A stretch of DNA of 64,000 nt, from positions 186,001 through 250,000 of the forward strand of contig NNSG01000002.1 in NCBI GenBank assembly GCA_002256485.1, read 5' to 3'. Shown piece by piece: positions 37,001 through 47,900 of this stretch. The notes beneath the pieces are model-generated. The model saw only the letters and a list, made by a program, of their open reading frames with translations. It made no database searches and was not told the origin of the DNA. Every line of letters starts with the position of its first letter. Position 1 is the stretch's first letter. The stretch comes from Fidelibacterota bacterium 408169. Lineage in GTDB: Bacteria > Fidelibacterota > Marinisomatia > Marinisomatales > TCS55. The position numbers were made by a program, and so were the translations under genes.

Positions 37001-38038
37001 AAAAGATGCGCTTACAGGAACAGTTGCCATCACAATCCCATCAAAATAAATCCTAAGATAAACACCATCATATTCTGCAGCTAAATGATGCCATTCATTT
37101 GACACAGGACTTGTATTCCAGGTTACACTGCCTACACCTTCAATTTCAAAATAATATCCACCATTTTCATATTTAAATAATAGCCAATCATCCTGTCCTC
37201 CGCTATGAACACCAAATAAATCAAAAAATGTATCACCAGTATGCAGCTTAATAAACATTTCTACTAATATTTGATTTCCTGCAGGAAAATTAAAATTTGA
37301 TACATTTGCACCATATTGCGGTGCTCCGAAGTCAAAAGAAAAGCCTCCGCTAACTCCACTGGCAAGTGTCAAGTTAATATCTGTCAAAACCAGACTCGCT
37401 GGGACATAAAGATTATCTACCATTACATAGGGTTCATCGCCTTCATACACATTGTTATTATTGGCATCAAAATAGGCCTCTATCACATATGGACCACCTT
37501 CTGTTATCTGGGGGTCTTCGAAAAAATAAACCATATTACTAAAAGGAGGATCTTCGCCCCAGTTTTGTTCCATAAATCCACCGCCAGGCAAGGTTAACTT
37601 CATACGAACCTGGCTAAATACCCATTCTTCATTCAACGTTATTGTTCCTTCAATGCGGCCATTAGAGCCGCCACCGCCTAAAGTTGCACCTTCGTCGATC
37701 CATGTAGAGACTAAATCAATTAGTGAAGATGATAGCTGGCCAGCAGGAGGCATAACATCTCCATATGTACCCGTATTGGCTAGTTTATTGTACAATACTG
37801 ATTGGCTGGGGTCAAATGGTACAATGCGATTTGCAGGAGCATAATTTGATGAAACTGCCATAAGATTCCCATGGCTAACACCATCAGATAGATCCAACAG
37901 GTGCTGATTCCAATTGCTACTGGATTGATTGTGGCAGTTTATACAGTTTAAGTTCCAAATAGGTTGAATTTCAGTTTGGTAATCAACTTCAGCATTGATA
38001 AATATAGATAGTAATAAAAATAAAAGTATTCTCTTCAT
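34031..38038 (-). CDS. Large secreted protein: c-type heme motif, LamG-like, C-terminal sorting domain
   Basis: A 1335-residue exported protein (signal sequence FLLLSIFINA). Residues about 20-125 resemble a cytochrome c domain: NLNCINCHNQSS gives a CxxCH heme motif and MPPAGQ a possible axial Met. A LamG/concanavalin-like region follows at about 230-400 (MFIKLHTGDTFFDLFG, WNTSPVSNEWHHLAAEYDGVYL), then about 450-590 a discoidin-like stretch, a fibronectin III-like module near 615-700, several beta domains, and a C-terminal secretion-sorting domain beginning NAPNPFNPVTAIRL and ending in a lysine-rich tail. Export through a type IX-like system and surface anchoring are expected. It overlaps the upstream CsgG-like gene by 4 bases, implying joint function. 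Confidence 0.75.
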   Translation of the reverse strand: MKRILLFLLLSIFINAEVDYQTEIQPIWNLNCINCHNQSSSNWNQHLLDLSDGVSHGNLMAVSSNYAPANRIVPFDPSQSVLYNKLANTGTYGDVMPPAGQLSSSLIDLVSTWIDEGATLGGGGSNGRIEGTITLNEEWVFSQVRMKLTLPGGGFMEQNWGEDPPFSNMVYFFEDPQITEGGPYVIEAYFDANNNNVYEGDEPYVMVDNLYVPASLVLTDINLTLASGVSGGFSFDFGAPQYGANVSNFNFPAGNQILVEMFIKLHTGDTFFDLFGVHSGGQDDWLLFKYENGGYYFEIEGVGSVTWNTSPVSNEWHHLAAEYDGVYLRIYFDGIVMATVPVSASFPATNNSLDVGWEMNGLGDVVRISSVARHVGNNFDPWSDGFGPDTETHLLWYCDEGSGTVLNDESSNGFNGSGFGTGTWIDDEPWDGGGNFIFEPLSPICGSANNDPCNSANATMMDPMVDGDPESSAGLGGVDDFYYEFSLDNGEQSINVIKIENGFPTSSGSDNPCYWMGEGTIEVWNNGSQDWMWVANIDNSTPNKIMEYNFAEVSTNQIRLNITQVGGNQNNSCHAEITEIETGKYTDSGTGLWFTNYSSDYVDLEWNRWPDADGEFYKYEIRRETFPGVAIPSSPIILSETNVNVLSWRDNDVAPGNNYYYKLWMYESDGVHRYESSELLFVPPGSGDTGKINCDIHVNRAINGDVHIGLYNPGNNPDSGPPDYGPAPASVNLAADDHWNYEFTNLPDGNGYTVAVFIDAVDSPNSGPDDCDDGWDLKGLVENINVNGGSQENANVEMDECGGGADYPVISNFAITSGNAYTDGDAPVDISVELDAGTGISEAKIQYYKGGDDGNMLESNLVETGSTWTGSISADDVTMEGLMVEIFSKSNDGYETLSDWIEIPVYFSDYIYNTVNTEEYAMVSFPGDLDSKNVKSVLENDLGSYDPTVWRSFSYNAGSESYDENSGNFTAGNAFWVISSTSDELYGGSGRVTTLEDPYSISLDVGWNMIGNPYAFDMNISDHITATGDVEMTLYGYDGSGYFSESEMLPGEGYWIWSYEDGATLSFDHTASGGFQKQMTGGWEINLSAAINGFHDSENKLGAHPLAENERDSMDAHEPPVIGDYVQLMFQNNDWQDNGTYAKDIRKDGNAHNIWNVAVKSNISGQIAIDAIDISSIPSEFDAVLVDLDNKIQHDLRLGNSYQYVSIGDEETHNFQVFVGLPENISKSIENLGILPTEFSVAQNAPNPFNPVTAIRLQLAEDAIVSMKVFNILGEEVTILVNNEYIESGYHQIIWNGRDNTNRQVPTGLYLYQTVMKNDQGKLLHMNTKKMVLVK

Positions 38039-38742
38039 CGTCCACCTCCAAACATCAATCTAGGCGCTGATGGAGGATCCGGGGGTTCACCTAAATCTTC
38101 AAGAACTCCACCTTCGTCTTGTTGACTCATGGCATAGGCAGCACCGGCTCCTGCAAGCGTCAGAAGACCACCCCAGAGGAGCCATTTCTTACTACCGCTT
38201 TTTTTAACAATTTTGGGCTCTTCCAGGGGAATACCCGCTTTTTCTTTCAACGCATCAGGCGGTTCCAATCCAGCAAGATCCCAAGCGACTAATTCCACTT
38301 GTGTAATTAATCCGTCTACAGCACCTTTATACGTTTTATTCACAGCTCGTATAGTTTCGCTTGTTTCAACAGAAAACAATTTAGTTTCAATAGTGTATGT
38401 TTCACCTATTTTCCCAAACGAACCGGAAACCATCTGCTGTACACCCAATAAATTTCCTATTTCCACTGCACATTCGGCAGATGAACATCCTGATTGTTGG
38501 AAACCTTGTTCCTGCAGTATTTCTTCCATTTGGGATCGATCTACAAGAATAAATGCGTTTGTATTGACCATTTCCCCAGCCAAGCGCTGGGTGAGAGCAA
38601 TTGATTCCATTGTTGTAATACCCAGGCCATCAAAATCCAGTACAGCTGTGGTCCTTCGAGTATCTGAAACTGATTCTGCATCTTGTGCGTGCAAACCAGC
38701 ACATACAAAACTAAATAATATGATACAGTTTTTAACTTTCAT
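38035..38742 (-). CDS. CsgG-like exported protein, copy 1
   Basis: A 235-residue protein with a cleavable signal (ending near AGLHAQ), a CsgG/LpoB-like domain (TTAVLDFDGLGITTMESIALTQRL, FILVDRSQMEEILQEQG, LLGVQQMVSGSFGKIGETY) and a C-terminal hydrophobic helix (KKWLLWGGLLTLAGAGAAYAM) followed by a Pro-rich tail. A pair of cysteines lies in GCSSAECAVEIG. CsgG itself is an outer-membrane lipoprotein pore; this protein has no lipobox and has an extra helix, so a pore role is not implied. It is paralogous to the protein at 55756-56478; both precede a large sortable surface protein, suggesting an export or assembly helper. Confidence 0.7.
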   Translation of the reverse strand: MKVKNCIILFSFVCAGLHAQDAESVSDTRRTTAVLDFDGLGITTMESIALTQRLAGEMVNTNAFILVDRSQMEEILQEQGFQQSGCSSAECAVEIGNLLGVQQMVSGSFGKIGETYTIETKLFSVETSETIRAVNKTYKGAVDGLITQVELVAWDLAGLEPPDALKEKAGIPLEEPKIVKKSGSKKWLLWGGLLTLAGAGAAYAMSQQDEGGVLEDLGEPPDPPSAPRLMFGGGR

Positions 38743-38881
38743 TGTAAAGACCCCTATCTAATGGATAAATGGTTGATGTGAAAATATAACCTCAAACTAA
38801 TTCAAATCCTGTGATGAAGGCAACATATAGGTTGAGTGGAAAATGGAATGATTGAATGATGGAAATAAGGATAAATTGTAC

Positions 38882-38913
38882 AAAAAGGGCTTCCAATAAG
38901 GAAGCCCTTTTTT
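38882..38913. terminator. Strong intrinsic terminator after the giant gene
   Basis: AAAAAGGGCTTCC (38882-38894) and GGAAGCCCTTTTT (38900-38912) form a 13-bp perfect stem with a 5-base loop and T-runs on both strands. It lies 25 bases behind the giant gene stop and would end its transcript on the minus strand, isolating the second surface-protein module downstream. Confidence 0.9.
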
Positions 38914-38937
38914 GAAGGTACTGGATTTACCTCGAAT

Positions 38938-41900
38938 TTATTTGACCATTATCATTTTATTGGTCTGGTTTAAAATCATTTTACCGGACATATCTCTGAT
39001 TTGAGTCATATAGAAATAAACACCGCTGGCGACTCGTTTCCCATCTCGATTCAGTCCTTTCCAAATGAAATTGTGATAACCGGCAGGGTACAGTTCGCTA
39101 TCAGAAATACGTATCACCTCTTCGCCTAAGAGATTATATACGATTAAATCAATTGAAGCAATATCTTCCAACGTAATTAGAATCGACGTTTGTGGATTGA
39201 ACGGATTCGGATAATTTTGGCTGATACTGAAGCGATCCGGATAGAGTTCCACCCCTGCGTTATTTTCTTGCACAAATTCCTTCGTCCCGGCAATAAAACG
39301 AATATCGTGAATTGCTTTCGGATTGCTAACCGCATAACGATAAATTGGCTTCCAGCGGAGATCCTGGGCTACGCCCAACGTAACATCAATGACAAACACA
39401 TCAAATTCAGCAGGAATGTCAGCTAATCCTTCAAAATTGATATATACATTATGACGGTCATCTTCCGCGGCAATTTCCATATCCCAGAATTCACCGTCTT
39501 CTTTTATCGACCTGATATCCGTTGTATATGTATCTCCATTCTGTGCCCAATCGCGATTATCTATCCGCAGGGAAACACCACCGGGAAGCATGGGCGGTTC
39601 AAATGCATCCAACGCATCATATTCATCATTAGCAGTTGTCAGCACACCCACTGTGTTTATTTTATCTACACCCAGTCCATTTCTGGCACTAATGTCAATA
39701 AGCCATTCGTTTTCACGCAGAACTATTTCCGGATTGGCGATTTTTAGACCTCCGTTACTTTTTCGGGGTATGATTTTCAGCTGGTTCGCCGTTGTTGATT
39801 TAAATACATACCCTTTCCATGGGTCAAGCTTATTTGCTGATACCCACCCGTTAGCACCATCATACGTATAGAAATTAGGATCGGCTGCAAGGTTTGTTGA
39901 ATCATCAATCGTTACATTTTCCAAGGGGATACTGAAATCAAAAGGATTCCCAAGCATCACCCATTCACCAGAAGTAAAATTGATTATAAAATCATCATCC
40001 GTAGTCACTGACCGTGTTTGACCGGTTGTAATATTAAATCCTGCATCTTTCACAATCAGGAAATATCCTACACCAGGATCAATGGTATTAATTGCAGCAA
40101 ACTCATTCCATGTACCACCGGAATACGTAAAGAAACGCCATTTCGTGTCATCATACGCCAGTAAATCATCTACAAGTAAATCCGTGGGAGTTGCATTGGC
40201 GGCTTGTCCCGGGAATGAGATAATTTGATAACTGGATACAGCAGATCCATTGGGAATTCCCGTTGGCCAGCGATCTGTGCTGGAAAGTCCAGCGCCGGGA
40301 ATAGTAACAGAAATTGAATAATGACCTTCAGTCGGTTTATAGGTTTCATTACCGGCAACATCACGGGAATAGATATAGTATTCCACACCAACTGATGTGA
40401 CAAAACTACTGGCTATTTGATAGGTATTCAGCGTTTTCATATCTACTGGAGCCTGCCATTGAACCTCACCGCCTTTACGATAATACAATTCTGCTATATC
40501 AATTCCGGACATGGGATCATCAAACGTAGCTGTTATTGTCACAGGTGCGTTTTCTGAACCTTCCAAGACAGGATTATGAGAAATAACCGGATCCGTAAAG
40601 TCAATGTTTATTGTTTGCGGATTACTGGTTTCTGTGGCATTGCCAGCGCTATCATAAACCGTAATTGTCCATTGGTGAGTTCCTTCACTAAATCCATCAG
40701 GAATACTTATTTGCGTTGAATCAGGATGCTGTTGATATGTATTCGTTGAGTTAATTGTTACTTCATAATATTTCAAGCCAGCGGTTTCATCTGATGATGC
40801 ATTCCATTCAAAATCAAGGAATTGTTGGTTATACCAGCCTGCAAGTGGATAAGTAACTGAAAAAGCATTCGGATTTGTATCGTCCCATTTGGCAACAATC
40901 GATACTGCGTTTCCAGACTCATCATTTCCGGCGTTGTCTTCTAACCAGACATCAAATGTAGAAAGTGCATTAGATGGCAGCGTTAGACCAGATAAAGATG
41001 TAATATTTTGCTCTTCTGTGAAAGAATCACCGTTTCCATCAATACTCACATGTGCACCAAAGATACCTGCATGATCGTAGGGATTACTCCACGACAATGT
41101 AAAATCATTGGTACTTGTCCATACGTTTGGGTTGATAGCCAGATCTGAAATTGGATCCGGAGCAGTCACATCATCTATATTATAGGTGCCGGTTGAACCG
41201 GTGATGCTTTCAGATGATAAATTCACCACAAAATCAAAATCCCACGGTGCATTCATCTCTATTTGAATATCACACGTCGCCTGACCTCCGGTAATACTGG
41301 CATTCGAATTAACAATAGTTACATAATTGTTTGCCGGTACAATCTCCCATACAACGGGCGTTCCTTCAGCAACTACGTTACCATACTGATCATAAGCAAT
41401 TCCTACTATTTGAAATTGATCATCTAAAAGAACATCCACTGAATCTTGAGGGAGTTCAACTGTAGCAGTAACACCTGGTAAAACATGGATAACGGCTGTG
41501 GTGTCATCCAAATCATAGACAGAACGATCATCTCGATTCAGGTTGTTTTCATCCGGTGTATTATTACTAATTCTTACAGGGAGTGAAATTAGCGTGCTTG
41601 CACCGCTAATATTCATAAAATCTGATTTAGTATTACCTGATTTCTGATTGAGCATAATCCCTGTATCAGAAGCAGAATTTAGACCGCTTTGAGGTGTCCC
41701 CATCAATACAGAAAATAACGCATTTTCCGTCACCCAACCTCGAACAGTATAATCACTATTCGACACAGTTGACGTATTTAAATCAACCCAGGCAATTCCA
41801 TTTACGTTAGTGAATGTCGAAGACGCACTAAGGCTTTCCCCTGTCCCTAAACCAGTAACAACTTCCCAATTGACTTCCACGCCTTCCAGAGCATTATCAA

Positions 41901-44900
41901 ATGTGTCGATTAATGCAGCCTCAATATAAACGGTTGCTACATCTGCTGATATATCTATTTGGGCTTCTGTTAACTCTGTGGGCATTGTCAAGTTATAAAT
42001 ATCATCTGGTATAATAGTAATGACTGCACTTTCGTGTGTCCCTGTCCCTGATGTTGCTGAAACCTTCACTTGATCGCCCACAGCTAAACTATTTCCTGTT
42101 GGGTCTGTGCTTAATATAACATTCACAATTCCTCCTTGGGTGGATGCAGTAGAATTGTCCAATGTGAATCCATCTCCATTTCCAACAACAGGAACGATAT
42201 TCCATGTGACTGTTTCATTGTCAGCAACAAGGTTCGAAAATTGATCAAATATAGTGGCTTCAAACACCAACGAACCCAGCTGCGTCATGGTCATATTCGT
42301 TTGTTCGTTTACCCAAACAGAATCTGGAGCACCGGGGACAATTTTAAAATATCCGCTTTGAGCTGTTACTCCATCTTCTGAAATGGTCATAGAATTCAAA
42401 TCATCCGTTGCGGTAGAAGTATAAAATACTTTTTGAACAATTCCCTGTAGATTGGAAGTTGCACTATATTCGCTGGTAAAAGAACCATCCACAGGACCAC
42501 CATTGCTCCACTGTGTATACGTATATGTTTTATAGTGCCCGATGGTGTTAAAGACCTGTGCGCTTACACTTAGGCCATATACTGTATTTGCGCTCGAGTC
42601 AGGGCTAACTAAAATTGTGTCACCAGAGACCGGATACAAGAAAACAATGGAGTCTGCCAGGTAACTGCTTTGGTCATGATAAAAACTTCCTGCATCGGCG
42701 AACGTATAATCAGGATCAATCCAATTTTCGGTTGTATCCAAATCAATGGCTGCCGCTGAGCTTAACAATGTAAAATCATTTGTACTGTAGCTAACAAATT
42801 GATCTGTGCTATTGGTAAATGACCCTGTTTCATTAATTGTACCACTACCTGACGTACTTCCTTCCAAGATAGAGTAATTCAAATCCACGGTTCCGCTGTT
42901 TACTTCTAATGATGTACTGTTATCATTACCGGCGATTGTAACGTGTTCAATGGTGGCGTCACCATTAATTGTCAAGGGTATAAACGCAGCCCCAACGTCC
43001 TGAATGACCATATAATAAAAACTGTCACTTTCATCGCGACTGCCGGTACCGGAATTAATAATAACACCGCCATAACTGGAATCGGGATCTGTACTTTCAA
43101 AGGAAACGGGATTTCCCGCAACACCGCTGGCTCCTAATACTCCATTCACTGTCAACGTTACGCCCGGATCAAAATATACTGTGGCGCCGGATTCGACATT
43201 CAGAGTATCGCCTGTATCAATGGTAAAATCCTGGGTTATAACAGCTGATTCATTATTGGTTACATTTACATTTCCATTGGATGTACCGGCGAGAAATTCC
43301 CGAATTAATGGGAAGGCACCCATATCTGTTACAGTGCTGTCACTGTCTAATATTGATGTAGAATCACCCGCATCAATACAGGGGCTGGTAATCTGAAGAT
43401 TGAAGTTACCATTGGCTGCATCTACAAAAACAGGATCAGAGTTAATATTGCCTGTTCCGGTATAACCGCCACCTACATCAGAATAGGTGATAGTGGGAGT
43501 ACCGTATGTTGCAGCAGTATTATTCCAAAGAATTGAATTAACAGCTGAAACAGTACCGGTAGAATTTTCATATATTCCTGTGGCATTGCCATAAATGGTC
43601 ATGTTCTCCATGTAGGCAATAGCATCATTATTTACTGTTACGCCGGAATAATTGGAATTCGTAATCAACAAATTATACATGGTTACAACCGCATCATTGT
43701 TGATTTGCAGTGCATCGCTTGTTCCATTCACATTTGTCAAGTGCAGATCGTAAAGAACAGGGGAGCCGCCTATGATTTCAAAATAACCATCAATGGTTAC
43801 ATCGCTCGGATTGGCTCCGCCCACAACCAAGAGGTCCTTGCCCCAGTTATTGAGCGATTCACTGTAAACTCCGGATTCAATATGAATTTCATCATTATAA
43901 ATGCTGTGGTTTAAGGCATGTTGAATTGTTTTAAATGGGTTTGTAATTGTTCCCATTTCAGCTGAAACAGAATCGGACCCTGCAGTGGATACATACCAAA
44001 GGTGCCTGGTATATGTAGAAGCAGCATCAAGTGCATTTTCATAGGCGCCCATATCCGGAATGCTATCAGAGCGGGCATTCCCTTCTAAATCATACAAAAC
44101 GCCTGTGGTGGCGTTGGCTTGGCCGATGACCGGTGACCAGTCCTGTAAATGAAAATCGCCGTTTTGACCATCAATAAATCCGGGGCGACCGTTGTAGTTG
44201 CCAGTGCCAAGGTTTCCACCCGGCGCACCACCCTGCACATCTGAATAGGTGACTGAAATATCAGCATCTATATCACTATTTCCCCAGAGGATTGAATTGG
44301 TAATCGTTATATCGCCGCTGACGCTCACATCGTTATCACCCTTGTTGCCCACTGCTGTGACAAAGTCCACAACAACATCGCCACCGCTTACAGCCATGAT
44401 GGCCGATTCTGCGGCATGGTTGCCGACGAATACACAGTTTACAAATTCTGCATTAGAATTTGATGCATATACCGCACCACCACTTGTAGATGCGGAATTA
44501 TCCATAAATATAACGCCATCAAATATAGGATCAGCATCATCTATTTTAACTGCTCCTCCATCAACAGATGAACCGTTTAGGATCGTTAAACCGGAAATAA
44601 TGGTTGAATCGGTAACTCCACTGTCAAATTCAAATGCTCTATCCATTCCTTCGCAATCAATCACAGTGTTTTCTGCTCCATCGGTGGATCGGATTACTTT
44701 ATCAATACCATTAAATAGAATAGAACGGTTCGACTCTCCAGCATAAGTACCAGCTGCTAATTCAATTGTGTCTCGTATAACAGATTTGTTAAAAGCTTCT
44801 GAAAGTGAAGCAAAAGGTGTTGATGTGGTTAACCCATCATTGCTGTCATCACCATCTGTTGCTAAATAATAAACATGGCGACGCTGTTCCCATCTATGGT

Positions 44901-47900
44901 GTTCAATAGGACCCAAGTCAATACTTGAACCGGCTGGTTGGATACGATCATTGCCATAATAATCCGTTTCCATATAGTCACTAACGACTACATCATCATC
45001 TAAAATTTCTGAAAAGAATTCGTTCATTCCCGATCCAATTGAGGGTGAAAATTCGGTATCATAGGTTGTTGATATATCAGGAAAAACATAGTTATCGCCG
45101 GAGCTGAACACGGGACTTGTTTCCGACTGTAGAATGGTGTGATCCACATATGCAGGACCATCCACATCTCCATCGAGACCATTGGACAGAGTATTGTTGA
45201 TGAATACACTATTTATTATTTCGGCGTACCCGAGATCTTGCATTATACTTATCCCTGCAGCTCCAAAGGTTGACTGAGTAGTATTATCTTGAAATAATGA
45301 ATTAATGATCATCAAATTTGTATTCTGATCCTTATGAACGGCTCCGCTAACTTCATTTGCATTGTTATTAATAAAAATACAATTAGCTATAAATACTTCA
45401 CCTCCGTCACTCCACAGCGCAACTGCGCCACCCCGAAAATTGCTCGAGTTGTTATCAAATTTAGTGTTCTCAATTTGAACAGGCTGATTCGAGTTTTCTA
45501 CTAATACAGCACCACCATTTTGATTTGTGTTTGAGTTATCTTGAAAAACACAATTTTTTATACTAACACTTGAATTTGATACTCTGACCGCACCGCTAGA
45601 GCTGTTAGTAATCGTAAGACCCTCAATCCTGGAGTCAGATTCTCCATTTTCAAAATCAATAAAATCATTTCCGTCAAGATTAATTATTGTCGTATCTGCA
45701 CCACCGCTACCCATAAGCGTAAGGTTTTTCACCCCGTTCTGCCAAATATCATGATTGTATTGAAAATCCAGATTACGATTCTTGGAGTGGTCATAGGTTC
45801 CGGGCATGAGCATAATGGTATCCCCATCAGCTGATTCTTCAATGGCATCCCGAATGTATTTCATGGGGTCCTCGGGGCTGCCCTCACCATTGGACGAGCC
45901 ACCGCCGTCATCCACAAACCAAACGGGTCCCTGGAAGAAGGGAGATGTTTTTTGCTGGATGGATGCAGCACTTTCATAATCTGCCGTATCCACAGCTGTT
46001 ACATAAAACCAGTAGTCATTCTCATTGGTCAGACTATCAATGGTGGTACGAGTTGAAAATCTACCGGAAACTGTATCCACAGCAGCAAAAGATATTGAAT
46101 CTTCACTCATGTACGCCACATAGCTGACTACATCTTCTTCACTATGAAAATCCCATTCCAAAAGAACGGATTTATGGAGGGGTGTTGTAGTCATATTTTG
46201 GACAGCAGCTGGATAAGGTGTTAGGGCTAATTCATGCTCGTAGGCACCCAAATCGGGGTTGGAACCGGCCGGATTAGGGCGCACATTTCCAGCTAAATCA
46301 TTCGTTGGCGGATAAATTACATTTCCATCTACATCTTCACTTTCCGAAAAGCCGGCGCCAATGGCAGGGCTGCGGTCGTGGAGGACATAGGTTGTATCAG
46401 CAAAGTCGGGATCTATATTAAATAAAATCTCATCACCGCCTAAATCATCATCGCCGCCGATTAGGGAATATGAAGCATATACATCCACATCATCATTCCA
46501 ATCGAAAAACTTAACCTGATCAGTGTGGCTGGTCATGGGAGAAGACGAAGCATTTGTGACAATAGTGTTCCCATAGATAATACTGTTGAAAATGGTCAGC
46601 TGGGGAGCATTGCCATCCTGGTTCCAGTCTTCACCTTGGATAGCGCTTCCGCCATCTGTATAGTTGGTATTCGTCCTAATCTTGTTATCAACAATCGTTG
46701 AATTGATAATGTTTATTTTTCCACCACGGAATTTTATACCGCCGCCGGTTGAGGGATATCCACCGTCAGAATTGTTGTACCAAACATTGTTACCAGCCAT
46801 AATCGTATTGACCAGTTTTACATCATTATCATTACTCCCGCCAACTGCGATGGCGCCGCCGTGAATGTATCCAGGTTGAGATGTTGTGATTGTATTATTA
46901 ATCAGTTTTGAACGATAAAAATGTGCTGTGCTTGCACCTGAGCCCCAAGGATCGCCAACAGTAATTGCACCACCAAAGGCATCATCTCCATAATTAGTTG
47001 CATCAAATGTATTACCGGAAATTTCACAATCAATGAAAACAGCTTTCCCCGCATAAAGTTCTATGGGTGTATCTTCTACAGCAACATCTTTTATAAAACA
47101 ATTCTTAAATGTAGCGCTGGAGTATGTAATAACCTCCTGATTATTCTGCCAGTAAGCTTGACCGTGAATCTTAATCATTGATCCATCGCTATCATTTTCA
47201 CCGCCAGTACTGGCGGTTATTGTAAAACCAATGATCTGCAGTGTTGTATCAGTGCCGTCCACAATTTCAAACACTCTATTTCCTTTACCATCCAAGATGG
47301 TTGTTGCTGCCCCATCTCGAGATTTTAAAACCAGATTTTTTGGCTGACCCGCATTGGCACCGCTTGTATATTTAAAATAAAGTTCCTGATCACCGCCATC
47401 ATTATAGATCCCGGGTAATATCAGCACCGTATCTCCTGCTGTAGCTGCATCTATGCCGTCTTGAATATCTTTATATGGTTTAGTTGGTGAGCCTTCTCCT
47501 GAAGATTGTGTATAACCATTATCTTCATCCACGTACCAGATTGGCCCCTGGTAATAGGGAGAAGTCTTCGCTTGAAGTGAAGCAGCACTTTCATTCTCCG
47601 CCGTATCTACTGCGGTTACAAAGAGCCAGTAATCTGTACCGTTTACCAAACTATCTATGGTTGTACGTCTTGTAAATCTGCCGGAAACGGTATCTACAGC
47701 AGAAAATGTTACAGAATCTTCGCTTATATAAGTGACATAACTGACTACATCATTGTCTTCATGAGTAGTCCATTCTAAAAGGACAGATTTGTGTAACGGT
47801 GTTGCTGTAAGATTTACGACTGGCGAAGGATAAGGTGTAACTGCCATTTCATGTTCATACGCACCTAAATCAGGTCTGGATCCCGCTGGATTTGGACGGG

